NCBI GenBank assembly: GCA_041746105.1
Contig: JBGTHP010000025.1
Location: forward strand, 186,001 to 250,000
Source of the DNA: JBFHRE01 sp041746105
GTDB taxonomy: Bacteria > Actinomycetota > Acidimicrobiia > Spongiisociales > ZC4RG35
Direction: 5' to 3'
DNA length: 64,000 bases
Position numbers and translations under genes: made by a program. Below the pieces are notes generated by a model. That model saw only the letters and a program-made list of their open reading frames with translations. It had not been told where the DNA came from and ran no database searches. Below, one piece after another: positions 43,187-51,224 of this stretch; positions within the stretch are counted from its first letter, which is position 1; the number at the start of each line of letters is the position of its first letter.

Positions 43187-43724
43187 CCTGACAGCCGAAC
43201 GTGGCCCAGCCTTCGCCGAAATAGACCATCCAGGCAGCGACGGCCACGTTCGACTCTGGGTCGAAGACGTCTGTACCACCGCGGCCCGCCGCTGCGCTCA
43301 GATCGGCCCAGGTTCCTGGATCGAGATGGAACAGGCCACCGCCTCCATCGGTCACACCGATGCTGGCGGCGTTGAACGAAGACTCACACCAAGCCACCCT
43401 GACCGCCCGATCGACATCGTCGGCGTCGAAGTATTTGGCAACCAGTTGACGGACCTCTCGTTCCGTCAGGTAGCTGGAACGCTGCAGCGACGATAGGTTG
43501 CTCGAAGCGGGAGCGGCCTCTGCCAGAGTGGTCGGGGTCGAGTCGACGGCTTTGCCAACGCCCGCGACGTATCCACCGGCGGCAAAACCGGCGATCGATC
43601 CGCCTTCGTTTGCGACGGTGGGCTCAGGGCTGCTCTCACCCGTCGAGAATGTTGCGAACCCGGCGACGGCGAGCAACGAAATGGTCACCCAGCCGGCCAG
43701 GAGCAAGAAACGTTGCACACGCAT
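43182..43724 (-). CDS. Secreted lytic transglycosylase-like (lysozyme-fold) protein
   Basis: A 180-residue protein with an N-terminal hydrophobic export segment (FLLLAGWVTISLLAVAGFA), a Ser/Pro/Ala linker, and a C-terminal lysozyme-like SLT domain. AVRVAWCESSFNAASIG contains the probable catalytic Glu, and GGGLFHLDPGTWADLSAA followed by FDPESNVAVAAWMVYFGEGW matches the fold's second half. Cys residues in WCESS and FGCQG could form a disulfide. It would cut or remodel peptidoglycan. GAGGAG precedes the ATG at 43724. Confidence 0.78.
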   Translation of the reverse strand: MRVQRFLLLAGWVTISLLAVAGFATFSTGESSPEPTVANEGGSIAGFAAGGYVAGVGKAVDSTPTTLAEAAPASSNLSSLQRSSYLTEREVRQLVAKYFDADDVDRAVRVAWCESSFNAASIGVTDGGGGLFHLDPGTWADLSAAAGRGGTDVFDPESNVAVAAWMVYFGEGWATFGCQG

Positions 43725-43816
43725 TGATGACTCCTCTGCCCACGGTTCGTGCCGAGGCCGTTCCGCAAGCGTTTACAAGCGTATCGGGCGATCGGGCCAT
43801 GTGCCAAGTGGAAACG

Positions 43817-43831
43817 TTCCAGAAACTGGAA
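43817..43831. promoter_or_regulatory. TTCCAG-AAA-CTGGAA inverted repeat
   Basis: A perfect 6+6 inverted repeat lies 21 nt past the AroQ-fusion stop and about 93 nt upstream of the transglycosylase start. GGAAACGTTCC overlaps its left arm as a second small palindrome. It may be an operator for the transglycosylase gene or part of a transcription end. Confidence 0.35.
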
Positions 43832-43852
43832 GGTGGCTTTGCGCGATGTGGG

Positions 43853-44980
43853 TTATTCGCCAGAGGAGAGGGTCGCCACAACGCGATCGGCGACCGTCTT
43901 CCAAGCGGGGTGTTGCGGTTCCAAGAACTCGAAATGTCCACAATCCGGGAGGATCGCGAGTTGGGAATTCGCCGATCCGGCCGCAGCCGCGGCGTCTATA
44001 TACGATTCGGCTTGTGATGGCGGAACGCTGGTGTCGTCTGCCCCGTGTACCAAGAACGTTGGGACTTCGTTCGGGCGGGCGGTGGGCGACAATCCGTCCA
44101 CTTGGTTGGAGCCGACATAGTCGGATACGGCGCCGCGGCCGAGGTCGTCGCTCAACGCTCGTTCGAGATCCAGCACCCCTCCCATGGCAACTACCAGCGA
44201 CACCGCGAGTTTACGGGCAGCCATGAGGGCCAGTTGGGCGCCGGCGGAATGTCCGATCAACACGACTTGGTCGAGGCCGGTATGTTCGATCCCGGCAGCG
44301 ACCGCGCCCGCCACGTCTTCGATCATGTTGTGCGCGTCGCCCCCTGCGCCGATTCTGCGGTATTCGACGTTGAGCACCGTCACGCCCCGACCCACGAGGT
44401 CGAGGGCGACGAGTTCGGTAGTGTCGGCAGTCCAGAGGTGGCGCCAGAATCCGCCGTGGACCAGAACCGCCATCCCCTTTCCCTGTCCGGTCGGCGGCGT
44501 CCTCAGGTCCGCATATTGGTCTTCTGAATCGCCGTAACTCAGTCGGATCGGTGGATGCTCCGACGCAACCAGTCGCCGCATCGCCCACCGATACCCTTCG
44601 ATTCCTCTGCCATAGATCGAGTAGGCGCACACCGATCTGATCAAGGACACCGCCCGCCACGGCTCTCGTTCGAGGATGTTGGAGATGTGAACCTCTATTA
44701 CAGGGATCTCGATGGCATCGATCGCATCTCTGAGGGCGTAGGAGGTGTGCGTGTAGGCGCCTGCATTCAGGACGATCCCGTCGACTTCCGCCGAGTGCAA
44801 GAGATCGATGATTGTGCCTTCGTGGTTCGTTTGGATCACTTCGACGCCGGCATCCAGCTCTGCCCCATATCGATGGCACGCATCTTCGAGTTCTTGGTGG
44901 GTCGTGTTCCCGTAGATGTCGGGGTCCCGTTTACCCAACAGGTTCAGGTTCGGCCCATTGACCACCAAAAATCTTCGCAT
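43853..44980 (-). CDS. aroQ: Type II 3-dehydroquinate dehydratase fused to an alpha/beta-hydrolase
   Basis: A 375-residue two-domain protein. Residues 1-145 are AroQ, which dehydrates 3-dehydroquinate in the shikimate pathway: FLVVNGPNLNLLGKRDP, IYG with the base Tyr23, QTNHEGTIIDLLH, NAGAYTHTSYALRDAI and EVHISNILEREPWR with His98 and Arg109. Residues about 165-375 are an alpha/beta-hydrolase of the kynurenine-formamidase-like group: VLVHGGFWRHLW, GHSAG with nucleophile Ser245, HGADDTSVP and CGHFEF with His349. The ATG at 44980 gives the usual AroQ N-terminus; a longer upstream frame extends into the divergent sigma gene. Fusion of these enzymes is unusual, and the hydrolase substrate is unknown. 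Confidence 0.87.
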   Translation of the reverse strand: MRRFLVVNGPNLNLLGKRDPDIYGNTTHQELEDACHRYGAELDAGVEVIQTNHEGTIIDLLHSAEVDGIVLNAGAYTHTSYALRDAIDAIEIPVIEVHISNILEREPWRAVSLIRSVCAYSIYGRGIEGYRWAMRRLVASEHPPIRLSYGDSEDQYADLRTPPTGQGKGMAVLVHGGFWRHLWTADTTELVALDLVGRGVTVLNVEYRRIGAGGDAHNMIEDVAGAVAAGIEHTGLDQVVLIGHSAGAQLALMAARKLAVSLVVAMGGVLDLERALSDDLGRGAVSDYVGSNQVDGLSPTARPNEVPTFLVHGADDTSVPPSQAESYIDAAAAAGSANSQLAILPDCGHFEFLEPQHPAWKTVADRVVATLSSGE

Positions 44981-45036
44981 GGCGAGCCAGCGTAGACCTC
45001 GAGTAAACCGAAATCGGTGCCGATACGAGTAACTGT

Positions 45037-45591
45037 ATGAATGTTCGAAGAGTTGCCCCAGCGGCCGACCACCTGTTGGTGGCCGGCGAGGATGTGCTGG
45101 TGGCGCGCCCCGAGGCGTTCGAGGCGTTTTACAGAAGAGAGTTTCGAAAAGTGGTTTCGCTGGCATACGCGTTATCGGGAAGCCGCCTGGCAGCCGAGGA
45201 TGTTGCCCAGGAGGCCATGATCGCCGCCCACAAGCAGTGGGATCGCGTCGGGCTCTACGAACGCCCAGAAGCCTGGGTCCGCAAGGTCGTATCGAATCTC
45301 GCCGTGTCCGCCTACCGCAAGCGAATGGCCGAAGCCAAAGCCGTGGTCAGACTGGCTGCCCGCACCCAGGTCGCTCTTCCCGAACTGGACTGTGAGGACG
45401 AGGAGTTCTGGAAAGCGGTGCGGTCACTGCCGCCTCAACAACGGAGCGCGGTAGCTCTGTACTACCTCGAAGACCGCTCGGTTGAAGACATCTCCGAAGT
45501 TCTCAATTGTTCACCTTCGACGGCCAAGGTCCACCTGTTCAAAGGCCGAAAGAACTTGGCGGCTCGTCTTGGGTTGGAGGTGGGTGCATGA
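45037..45591 (+). CDS. ECF-type RNA polymerase sigma factor
   Basis: A 184-residue group IV sigma factor. Region 2 is AFYRREFRKVVSLAYALSGSRLAAEDVAQEAMIAAHKQW; described by motif, the DVAQEAM segment is the conserved -10-recognition helix. Region 4 is SLPPQQRSAVALYYLEDRSVEDISEVLNCSPSTAKVHLFKGRKNL, with its helix-turn-helix. The short form lacks extra C-terminal domains. The stop overlaps the next gene by 4 nt (ATGA), and that gene encodes a membrane protein with a small cytoplasmic N-terminus, the usual arrangement for a sigma/anti-sigma pair. The start may be leaderless; no ribosome-binding site is visible. Confidence 0.88.
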   Translation: MNVRRVAPAADHLLVAGEDVLVARPEAFEAFYRREFRKVVSLAYALSGSRLAAEDVAQEAMIAAHKQWDRVGLYERPEAWVRKVVSNLAVSAYRKRMAEAKAVVRLAARTQVALPELDCEDEEFWKAVRSLPPQQRSAVALYYLEDRSVEDISEVLNCSPSTAKVHLFKGRKNLAARLGLEVGA

Positions 45592-46448
45592 GCAACCAGC
45601 TCGACGAAAGAGCCAGAAAGGCCGCAGCTTCTCTCAACGGGACCGTCGCCAGGGCAGACCTGTTGACAGAATCCATCCCCGGCTCGGTTGCAAGGCGGGC
45701 CCCCCTATGGTCACTGGCTGCGGGTGGTGTGGCGGCAGTCCTGGCGTTGTTCACCGTTTCGTTGTTCCGTGGTCCCGAGATCGTTGCACCTGCGACGGCA
45801 GTGCCCGCCACGACCGTCATCACAACGGCTGCGAGTGTCTCGGAGACTTCCGTTGCGCCGGTCACCACAGCGGCTCCGGTAACGACGGATGCACCGGTTC
45901 CGACGAGCGTTCCCGTCGACACCACAGCGCCTCCCATCAGCATCACCTTCCCTACCCAGGGTCATGTCGCGGAGGACAAGACGATCACCTTCACCGGCAC
46001 GACCGAACCAGGCGCGACGGTGAGCGCGGGGATCTATCAAGCCACGGTCAAAGCCGACGGAAACTGGTCGATAACCCTCATACTCGATGGGGGAGAGACG
46101 GTCGCGCGATTTGTCGCCTCCGATGCAGCGGGCAACAAGGCCGAAGCCTCGGTGACGGTGGTGTACAAAGCAGAGGTTCCCGTGGCCTCCGAGTTCACTG
46201 CACATGCGACATTTGGTCAGTGTGAGCTCGACCCGCCCTATGACGTCTACTACGGCACAACAACACCCGGATCGAAGGTGACCGTCACCTCGGACTTCGG
46301 TTCAGGGTCCGTCAAAGCCGGTGGGGACGGACATTGGGAACTCAAGGTGGTGTTTGCGTCTGCCCCACCGGGAAAGACGTTCCTCGTGAACGTGGCCGAC
46401 GCCTTCGGAGCGTCGAAGAGTTTCGAGTTCGTCTCTCTCGTCGGATGA
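45588..46448 (+). CDS. Membrane protein with Ig-like and C-terminal module, probable anti-sigma partner
   Basis: A 286-residue single-pass protein. Residues 1-40 are a short cytoplasmic segment with no zinc-binding ZAS motif. Residues 41-60 (LWSLAAGGVAAVLALFTVSLF) span the membrane. A Thr/Ala/Pro-rich linker (61-112) leads to an Ig-like domain (113-193; PPISITFPTQGHV, FTGTTEPGATVSAG, SDAAGNKAEASVTVVYK) and a module at 200-284 with ATFGQCELDPPYDVYYG, FGSGSVKAGGDGHWELKVVF and SAPPGKTF. The last module is a close match to the second one of the secreted protein at 26561-27637. The ATG at 45588 overlaps the sigma stop. It probably controls the sigma factor in response to an outside signal; this is inferred from context. 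Confidence 0.72.
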   Translation: MSNQLDERARKAAASLNGTVARADLLTESIPGSVARRAPLWSLAAGGVAAVLALFTVSLFRGPEIVAPATAVPATTVITTAASVSETSVAPVTTAAPVTTDAPVPTSVPVDTTAPPISITFPTQGHVAEDKTITFTGTTEPGATVSAGIYQATVKADGNWSITLILDGGETVARFVASDAAGNKAEASVTVVYKAEVPVASEFTAHATFGQCELDPPYDVYYGTTTPGSKVTVTSDFGSGSVKAGGDGHWELKVVFASAPPGKTFLVNVADAFGASKSFEFVSLVG

Positions 46449-46474
46449 CCTGCGCCGCCTGTCGGCAATAGTCG

Positions 46475-47155
46475 CTACCTCTCCAGATCGAACTCTTCTG
46501 CCAACGCCGTGATCAGTGCTGCGGTCACCTCTTTGTGATCGGTCTGTTTCACGTCCGACAAGGCGCCCGCCGTATCAGGATTCCACGGGAGGTCTAGTGC
46601 CGCATAGACCGGTTCAAGTACTCGCCGGATGCCATCTGAGTCATCGACAACGATCACGCCACCGACATGGGCGGCCCCGGCTATCAAACGCTGGCCAACT
46701 CCCATGACCTTGATTCGATGCGAGAGGTTGATGCTGAATGCACCTGGACAATATTCGCCAGGTAGCTCCCCGATGTGGGCGTCGAAGCCAAGGGATGTGA
46801 TTGCCCTATGAACCACCCTGCTGATCGTGTCAAAGCGTTGGGTCACCGAACTTCTGGGATCGGAGGCCGGCACCGCCCAGGCGAAAGCGAGTGTGCCGGG
46901 GTGAAACACTGCAGCTCGTCCTCCGGCAAGCCGTTCGACCGGGAGGTAACCAAGGGCACGGGCCTCAGCTTTCGCCCGTTCGTAGCCTGTGGAGAGGGTG
47001 TCGTGGCGCCCGAACGCAACAATTGGGGGCGTACGGTGGATTCGAAAGGTTTCCGGATGGGCCCCCGAGGCGACGGATTCGAGGACCTGCCGTGACCTGG
47101 CGGTCCCTTCATATCCCTCCCCGGAGCCTTCGTCGACCAGGTGTACCGTATGCAT
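46475..47155 (-). CDS. Lipoate/octanoate protein ligase-family protein
   Basis: A 226-residue BPL/LplA/LipB-type enzyme that attaches lipoate or octanoate to lipoyl domains. PIVAFGRHDTLSTG and RLAGGRAAVFHPGTLAFAW form the substrate-binding core (RLxGGxAVxHxPGxLxF pattern), and HRIKVMGVGQRLI contains the conserved Lys that contacts the acyl carboxylate. The length is nearer to LipM/LplA catalytic domains than full LplA. Whether it uses free lipoate or octanoyl-ACP cannot be decided. It is divergent from the lipoprotein gene with 34 nt between starts. Confidence 0.78.
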   Translation of the reverse strand: MHTVHLVDEGSGEGYEGTARSRQVLESVASGAHPETFRIHRTPPIVAFGRHDTLSTGYERAKAEARALGYLPVERLAGGRAAVFHPGTLAFAWAVPASDPRSSVTQRFDTISRVVHRAITSLGFDAHIGELPGEYCPGAFSINLSHRIKVMGVGQRLIAGAAHVGGVIVVDDSDGIRRVLEPVYAALDLPWNPDTAGALSDVKQTDHKEVTAALITALAEEFDLER

Positions 47156-47189
47156 TCGCCTACCTTATGGGCGGTTTCGGCAAAGAGGA

Positions 47190-47951
47190 ATGATGGGAAC
47201 AACACGCACCCTGTGGCTCATGGCAGCGCTATGTGGCGCTTCGATTGGGCTGGCCGCGTGCACTGGAACAGATCTGAGCGCTTTGGGGGAGCGATCCTCG
47301 GATTGGATCGACGAACCGGTGACCGTGCCCTCGACGATCGCCGTCGAGGTGGTCGAGGTGCTTCCCATGATTCCCCTTTTTGATGTCACCTGGTACACCG
47401 ACGATCTTGGTATCCCTGAGACAAATGATCCTGCCTTCATCCTGTCGGTGATCATCAACCGATCGCCGCTCGGCGACCGGTTCTTGCCTGCGAGCCGGTT
47501 CGAGGTGACCGCCCTCATCCCCGATCTGATGTTTCCGTCGACCGTGCCGGCCGAGGTGACCGATATCACGAGCCAGATCATCCGACCTCCCGGGGTCGAA
47601 TTCGCTCCGGGCCAGGTTGCAGCCTTTGGTCTGTGGGCCGGCGAACCATACGGCAGTTCTCGCACCGTGGGTCAGGTGGGCGTGCTCGATGTCGACCTGA
47701 GAGCAGAAGGTGCGGCGCCGCCCACCTGCGGAGAGGTCCCCGATTGCGCCAGCCGGATCATCGGTCCCTACTTGGCGACGTCGACGGTCGACGGCACAGG
47801 GACGACCTGGGTTTGGGACGCGGGAGATTTCCGCTACCGGCTCTTCCTCAGGGACGTTTCCGAAGCGGTGGCAGAAAGCATGATCGCCGGAACAGAACCG
47901 CTTGCGAGAGCGTTTCAAGCAGCGACAAGCGCCACAGATCTCGACAGCTAG
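47190..47951 (+). CDS. Hypothetical lipoprotein
   Basis: A 253-residue lipoprotein of unknown function. The signal segment RTLWLMAALCGASIG runs into a lipobox, LAAC, with the acylated Cys at residue 24. The mature part is beta-rich and acidic. Adjacent ATGs at 47190 and 47193 follow an AGAGGA site and either could be used. It ends 27 nt before an ABC exporter gene, so it may act with that transporter. No known domain is apparent. Confidence 0.65.
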   Translation: MMGTTRTLWLMAALCGASIGLAACTGTDLSALGERSSDWIDEPVTVPSTIAVEVVEVLPMIPLFDVTWYTDDLGIPETNDPAFILSVIINRSPLGDRFLPASRFEVTALIPDLMFPSTVPAEVTDITSQIIRPPGVEFAPGQVAAFGLWAGEPYGSSRTVGQVGVLDVDLRAEGAAPPTCGEVPDCASRIIGPYLATSTVDGTGTTWVWDAGDFRYRLFLRDVSEAVAESMIAGTEPLARAFQAATSATDLDS

Positions 47952-47978
47952 CGTCGCGCCGGCGAAAGGACGAAACGC

Positions 47979-49880
47979 GTGTTCCACTCAGGCGGCTGGT
48001 ACAGCTACCTGCAATACGACGAAAACCAGGAGAAGCCCGATCTCGACCGGGCGCTTCTTCGCCGCGTTTGGTCCTACGGGCGTCCCTATCGGCGTGCCCT
48101 GCTTGGGACCTTCCTGACGGTTCTGGTGATCAGCGGCCTCCAGGTGGTGCCGCCGATCCTCACCAAACAGATTGTGGACTTTGCAATCCCGCAGAAGGAT
48201 CTGGGTCTGCTGACGATCCTCGGGATCGGGATGGTGGCGGTCCCCTTGATCTCTTCGCTCGTGGGCATCGCCCAGCGCTGGTGGTCATCACGGGCCGGCG
48301 AGGGAATCATTTTCGATCTCCGACGAGAGCTCTATCGACACCTCCAGACGATGTCGTTGCGCTTCTTCACCGCCACCAAGACCGGAGAACTCATCTCCCG
48401 GCTCAACAGTGATGTCGTCGGCGCTCAGCAGGCGATTACCGGCACCTTTGTCTCGATCCTGTCCAACGTCGTGTCTGTCGTATTTATCTTGGCGGTGATG
48501 ATCAATTCGAGCATCACGCTCACTTTGCTCGGTTTGGCTGCCCTGCCGCTGTTCATCCTTCCGGCCCGCAGGGTGGCTCGGGCGTACCGCAAGATCACCG
48601 AGGAGCAGATGGAGCACAACGCCACGATGTCGGCGATCCTGTCCGAGACCTTCAACGTGAGCGGCGCCCTTTTGGTGAAGCTGTTCGGCCGCGCCGACGA
48701 CGAGAGCCGCAAGTTCTCGCGAGAGGCCGGGATGGTGAGGGATCTCGGGGTGCGCAGGGCGATGATCGGCAGGTGGTTTTTTGCCGCGCTCGGGCTGGTC
48801 TCGGCGGTCGGCACCGGCCTCGTGTTGTGGGTGGGCGGATACCTGGTCATCAACGGCGGGTTCACAATTGGCGACGTGATCATGTTTTCAACCCTGCTGG
48901 CCCAGCTCTATGGGCCGCTTTCGGCAATCTCCAACACCAGGGTTGAGTTTGCCTCGTCACTGGTCTCTTTCTCGAGAGTCTTCGAGATCCTCGATCTGGA
49001 AACCGATCTCCCCTCGCCCGTGGATCCGAAGCCCATGGGTCAGGTGAAAGGCGCGATCGCTTTCGAGAACGTGTGGTTTACGTATGCATCTGACGGGCTC
49101 GAGGGACTGGAGGGTGTCAAGCGCTTCAAACTGTGGGGGAGTGGAGGCACGCAGGAGGGAGCGGCCCCTTCAGTGGCTTCGTCACGTGGCTGGGCACTGG
49201 AGGACGTCTCTTTGCGGGTAGAGCCCGGTCAGTTGGTCGCGCTGGTGGGCCCGAGTGGCGCCGGGAAGACCACTATGAGCTACCTACTGCCGAGGCTGTA
49301 TGACGTTTCCAAAGGTCGGATCACGATCGACGGCGTCGATGTGCGAGAGGTCGACCCAAACGATCTGTCGGCCCAGATCGGGGTCGTAACCCAGGAGACA
49401 TACCTCTTTCACGACACAGTCGCAGCCAATCTCCGCTACGCCAAGCCTGACGCAACCCAAAAAGAACTGGAAGCAGCCAGTGAGGCCGCCAATATCCATG
49501 AGCTCATCTCCGGGCTCGAGCGCGGGTACGAAACAGTGGTCGGCGAGCGGGGGTATCGGTTCTCGGGAGGAGAGAAGCAGCGCATGGCGATCGCCAGGGT
49601 CATCCTCAAGGATCCTCGCATTTTGGTTCTGGACGAGGCGACTTCGCATCTCGACACGAGATCGGAAGCTCTGATCCAGGAGGCTCTGGAGCGGCTCCTG
49701 GTGGGACGCACGGCGGTGGTCATCGCTCATCGCCTTTCAACCGTCCGATCGGCCGATCAGATCCTGGTTCTGGACCGGGGCAAGTTGGTGGAACGAGGCA
49801 ACCACGCAGAACTGGTCGCCCGCAACGGGCTGTACAGCGTTCTTCATCGCACCCAGTTCGCCGACCGGACTCCTGCGTGA
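47979..49880 (+). CDS. ABC transporter, fused permease and ATPase (exporter type)
   Basis: A 633-residue half-transporter of the exporter class. Residues about 30-330 form the six-helix membrane domain (FLTVLVISGLQVVPPILTKQIVDFA, FFTATKTGELISRLNSDV). The nucleotide-binding domain has GPSGAGKTT (Walker A), RFSGGEKQRMAIARVIL (signature, Phe/Glu in place of the usual LSGGQ ends), and LVLDEATSHLD (Walker B), then the H-loop VIAHRLSTV. A roughly 40-residue insert precedes the ATPase start (RFKLWGSGG region). The start is a GTG with AAAGGA upstream. It would work as a homodimer or with an absent partner; the substrate is unknown. Confidence 0.9.
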   Translation: MFHSGGWYSYLQYDENQEKPDLDRALLRRVWSYGRPYRRALLGTFLTVLVISGLQVVPPILTKQIVDFAIPQKDLGLLTILGIGMVAVPLISSLVGIAQRWWSSRAGEGIIFDLRRELYRHLQTMSLRFFTATKTGELISRLNSDVVGAQQAITGTFVSILSNVVSVVFILAVMINSSITLTLLGLAALPLFILPARRVARAYRKITEEQMEHNATMSAILSETFNVSGALLVKLFGRADDESRKFSREAGMVRDLGVRRAMIGRWFFAALGLVSAVGTGLVLWVGGYLVINGGFTIGDVIMFSTLLAQLYGPLSAISNTRVEFASSLVSFSRVFEILDLETDLPSPVDPKPMGQVKGAIAFENVWFTYASDGLEGLEGVKRFKLWGSGGTQEGAAPSVASSRGWALEDVSLRVEPGQLVALVGPSGAGKTTMSYLLPRLYDVSKGRITIDGVDVREVDPNDLSAQIGVVTQETYLFHDTVAANLRYAKPDATQKELEAASEAANIHELISGLERGYETVVGERGYRFSGGEKQRMAIARVILKDPRILVLDEATSHLDTRSEALIQEALERLLVGRTAVVIAHRLSTVRSADQILVLDRGKLVERGNHAELVARNGLYSVLHRTQFADRTPA

Positions 49881-50794
49881 CGATCGGCAGAGCCGATGTC
49901 GAGGAAGCGACGCGGCGGATTGCTGGCCGGGTTCGGCGAACGCCGTTCATCGAGGTGGAGGTAAATCGGCGTCCGCTGACCCTCAAGTTGGAGTTGCTCC
50001 AGGTGACTGGCTCGTTCAAGCCACGTGGAGCTTTCAACCGGGTCTTGTCAGAGTTTTCGCTTCCGGAGGCCGGGCTCATCGCTGCCTCGGGTGGCAATCA
50101 TGGTGCCGCCGTCGCATATGTCGGCGCCAGTCTGGGGCTCCCGGTCGAAGTTTTCGTTCCCGAGGTGACGCCTGCGATCAAGCGGGAACGAATCGCCGAG
50201 TTCGGGGCCAAAGTTGTGGTGGGTGGTACCCACTACCCGGATGCGTTGCTCGCATCTCAGGAGCGCGCCGCCGTTTCTGGCGCTCTCGAGATCCATGCGT
50301 ACAACCACCCGGCCATCGTTGCCGGCCAGGGCACAATGGCCGCAGAGATCGCCGAACAGGTGCCCGACGTCTCAACTGTTGTCATGGCCGTCGGGGGTGG
50401 CGGTTTTATTGCCGGGGCCGCGTCCTATTTCGAGGGTGGGATCAGACTGCGTGCGGTCGAACCGGAAGGTTCGTGCGCACTCCACGCGGCGCTGGAGGCG
50501 GGTGAGCCGGTCCCGGTCTCGATCGCCAGCGTCGCCGCCGATTCCCTTGGGTCGTCGCCGATCGGATCGGTGCCGTTTGCGGCCATCCAGGGGCGGATCG
50601 ACGGCGTGTCCCTCGTCTCCGACCAGGACATCGTGGAGGCCCAACGTTGGCTCTGGTCCAATCTCCGTCTTGTCGCCGAACCGGGCGGGGCGGCGGCACT
50701 GGCATCGATACTTTCAGGTCGATTCGATCCGCCGCCCGGTCGAGTGGTCGTGGTGGTCTGCGGGGCGAACACCGATCCCGCATCGGTCGTCTGA
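49877..50794 (+). CDS. Threonine/serine dehydratase-like PLP enzyme
   Basis: A 305-residue PLP fold-type II enzyme. TGSFKPRGAFN holds the Schiff-base Lys, SGGNHGAAVA binds the phosphate/carboxylate side, GGGGFIAG is the glycine loop, and VVVVCGANTDP is near the C-terminus. It lacks the regulatory ACT domain of biosynthetic IlvA, so it resembles catabolic serine/threonine dehydratases, which yield a ketoacid plus ammonia, but could act on another amino acid. The GTG start overlaps the ABC transporter stop by 4 nt, so the genes are co-translated. Confidence 0.82.
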   Translation: MTIGRADVEEATRRIAGRVRRTPFIEVEVNRRPLTLKLELLQVTGSFKPRGAFNRVLSEFSLPEAGLIAASGGNHGAAVAYVGASLGLPVEVFVPEVTPAIKRERIAEFGAKVVVGGTHYPDALLASQERAAVSGALEIHAYNHPAIVAGQGTMAAEIAEQVPDVSTVVMAVGGGGFIAGAASYFEGGIRLRAVEPEGSCALHAALEAGEPVPVSIASVAADSLGSSPIGSVPFAAIQGRIDGVSLVSDQDIVEAQRWLWSNLRLVAEPGGAAALASILSGRFDPPPGRVVVVVCGANTDPASVV

Positions 50795-50799
50795 TCGGT

Positions 50800-51186
50800 T
50801 CACGCCGGCGTTGGTGCGGTATCACGCATCAGGTTGCGGGCGAGTAGAGGATCGCATGGGCAGAGGAGCAGGTGTTCTCCATCGTGGGAGATCCACATGC
50901 CCGACATGGCCCGCAGCCACGAGTTGGCAGGCAGTCTGCGAAGCCACGATCGCTCGCGTGTTGTAGGCGGGACATACAGAAGAGTCACACCTGCGGGAGC
51001 TCCAAGAGCGGGTAGGGATCCCACAAGGTCAAAGCGGCCAAACAGCCTCGCCATCGCCACTTCGGGATCGATTGGCTCGCCTCCGTCGAACCACTCGAGT
51101 TCTCCAGAGTCGGTGCAGTACTCGACGTCGATCGGCCCCACCTCGATGCGTTCGTGAGTGCAGTGTTGAGGGCTCGAATTGCTCAT
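50800..51186 (-). CDS. Small hypothetical protein
   Basis: A 128-residue soluble protein that I do not recognise. Starting at the ATG at 51186 it reads MSNSSPQHCTHERIEVGPID, with Cys/His residues near the N-terminus, then EYCTDSGELEWFDGGEPI and a hydrophobic core (GAPAGVTLLYVPPTT). Two more Cys occur in LLLCPCDPLL. No zinc motif with standard spacing is clear. It is convergent with the dehydratase gene and separated from the universal stress protein by 38 nt. Confidence 0.55.
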   Translation of the reverse strand: MSNSSPQHCTHERIEVGPIDVEYCTDSGELEWFDGGEPIDPEVAMARLFGRFDLVGSLPALGAPAGVTLLYVPPTTRERSWLRRLPANSWLRAMSGMWISHDGEHLLLCPCDPLLARNLMRDTAPTPA

Positions 51187-51224
51187 GTCGAAACCGTACG
51201 AGACGGGTACGACAAATACTGACC

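Noticed and set aside
45037..45166. N-terminal extension of the AroQ fusion
   Set aside because: A longer minus-strand frame reaches 45166 but would overlap the sigma factor and adds a low-complexity leader before the standard AroQ N-terminus.
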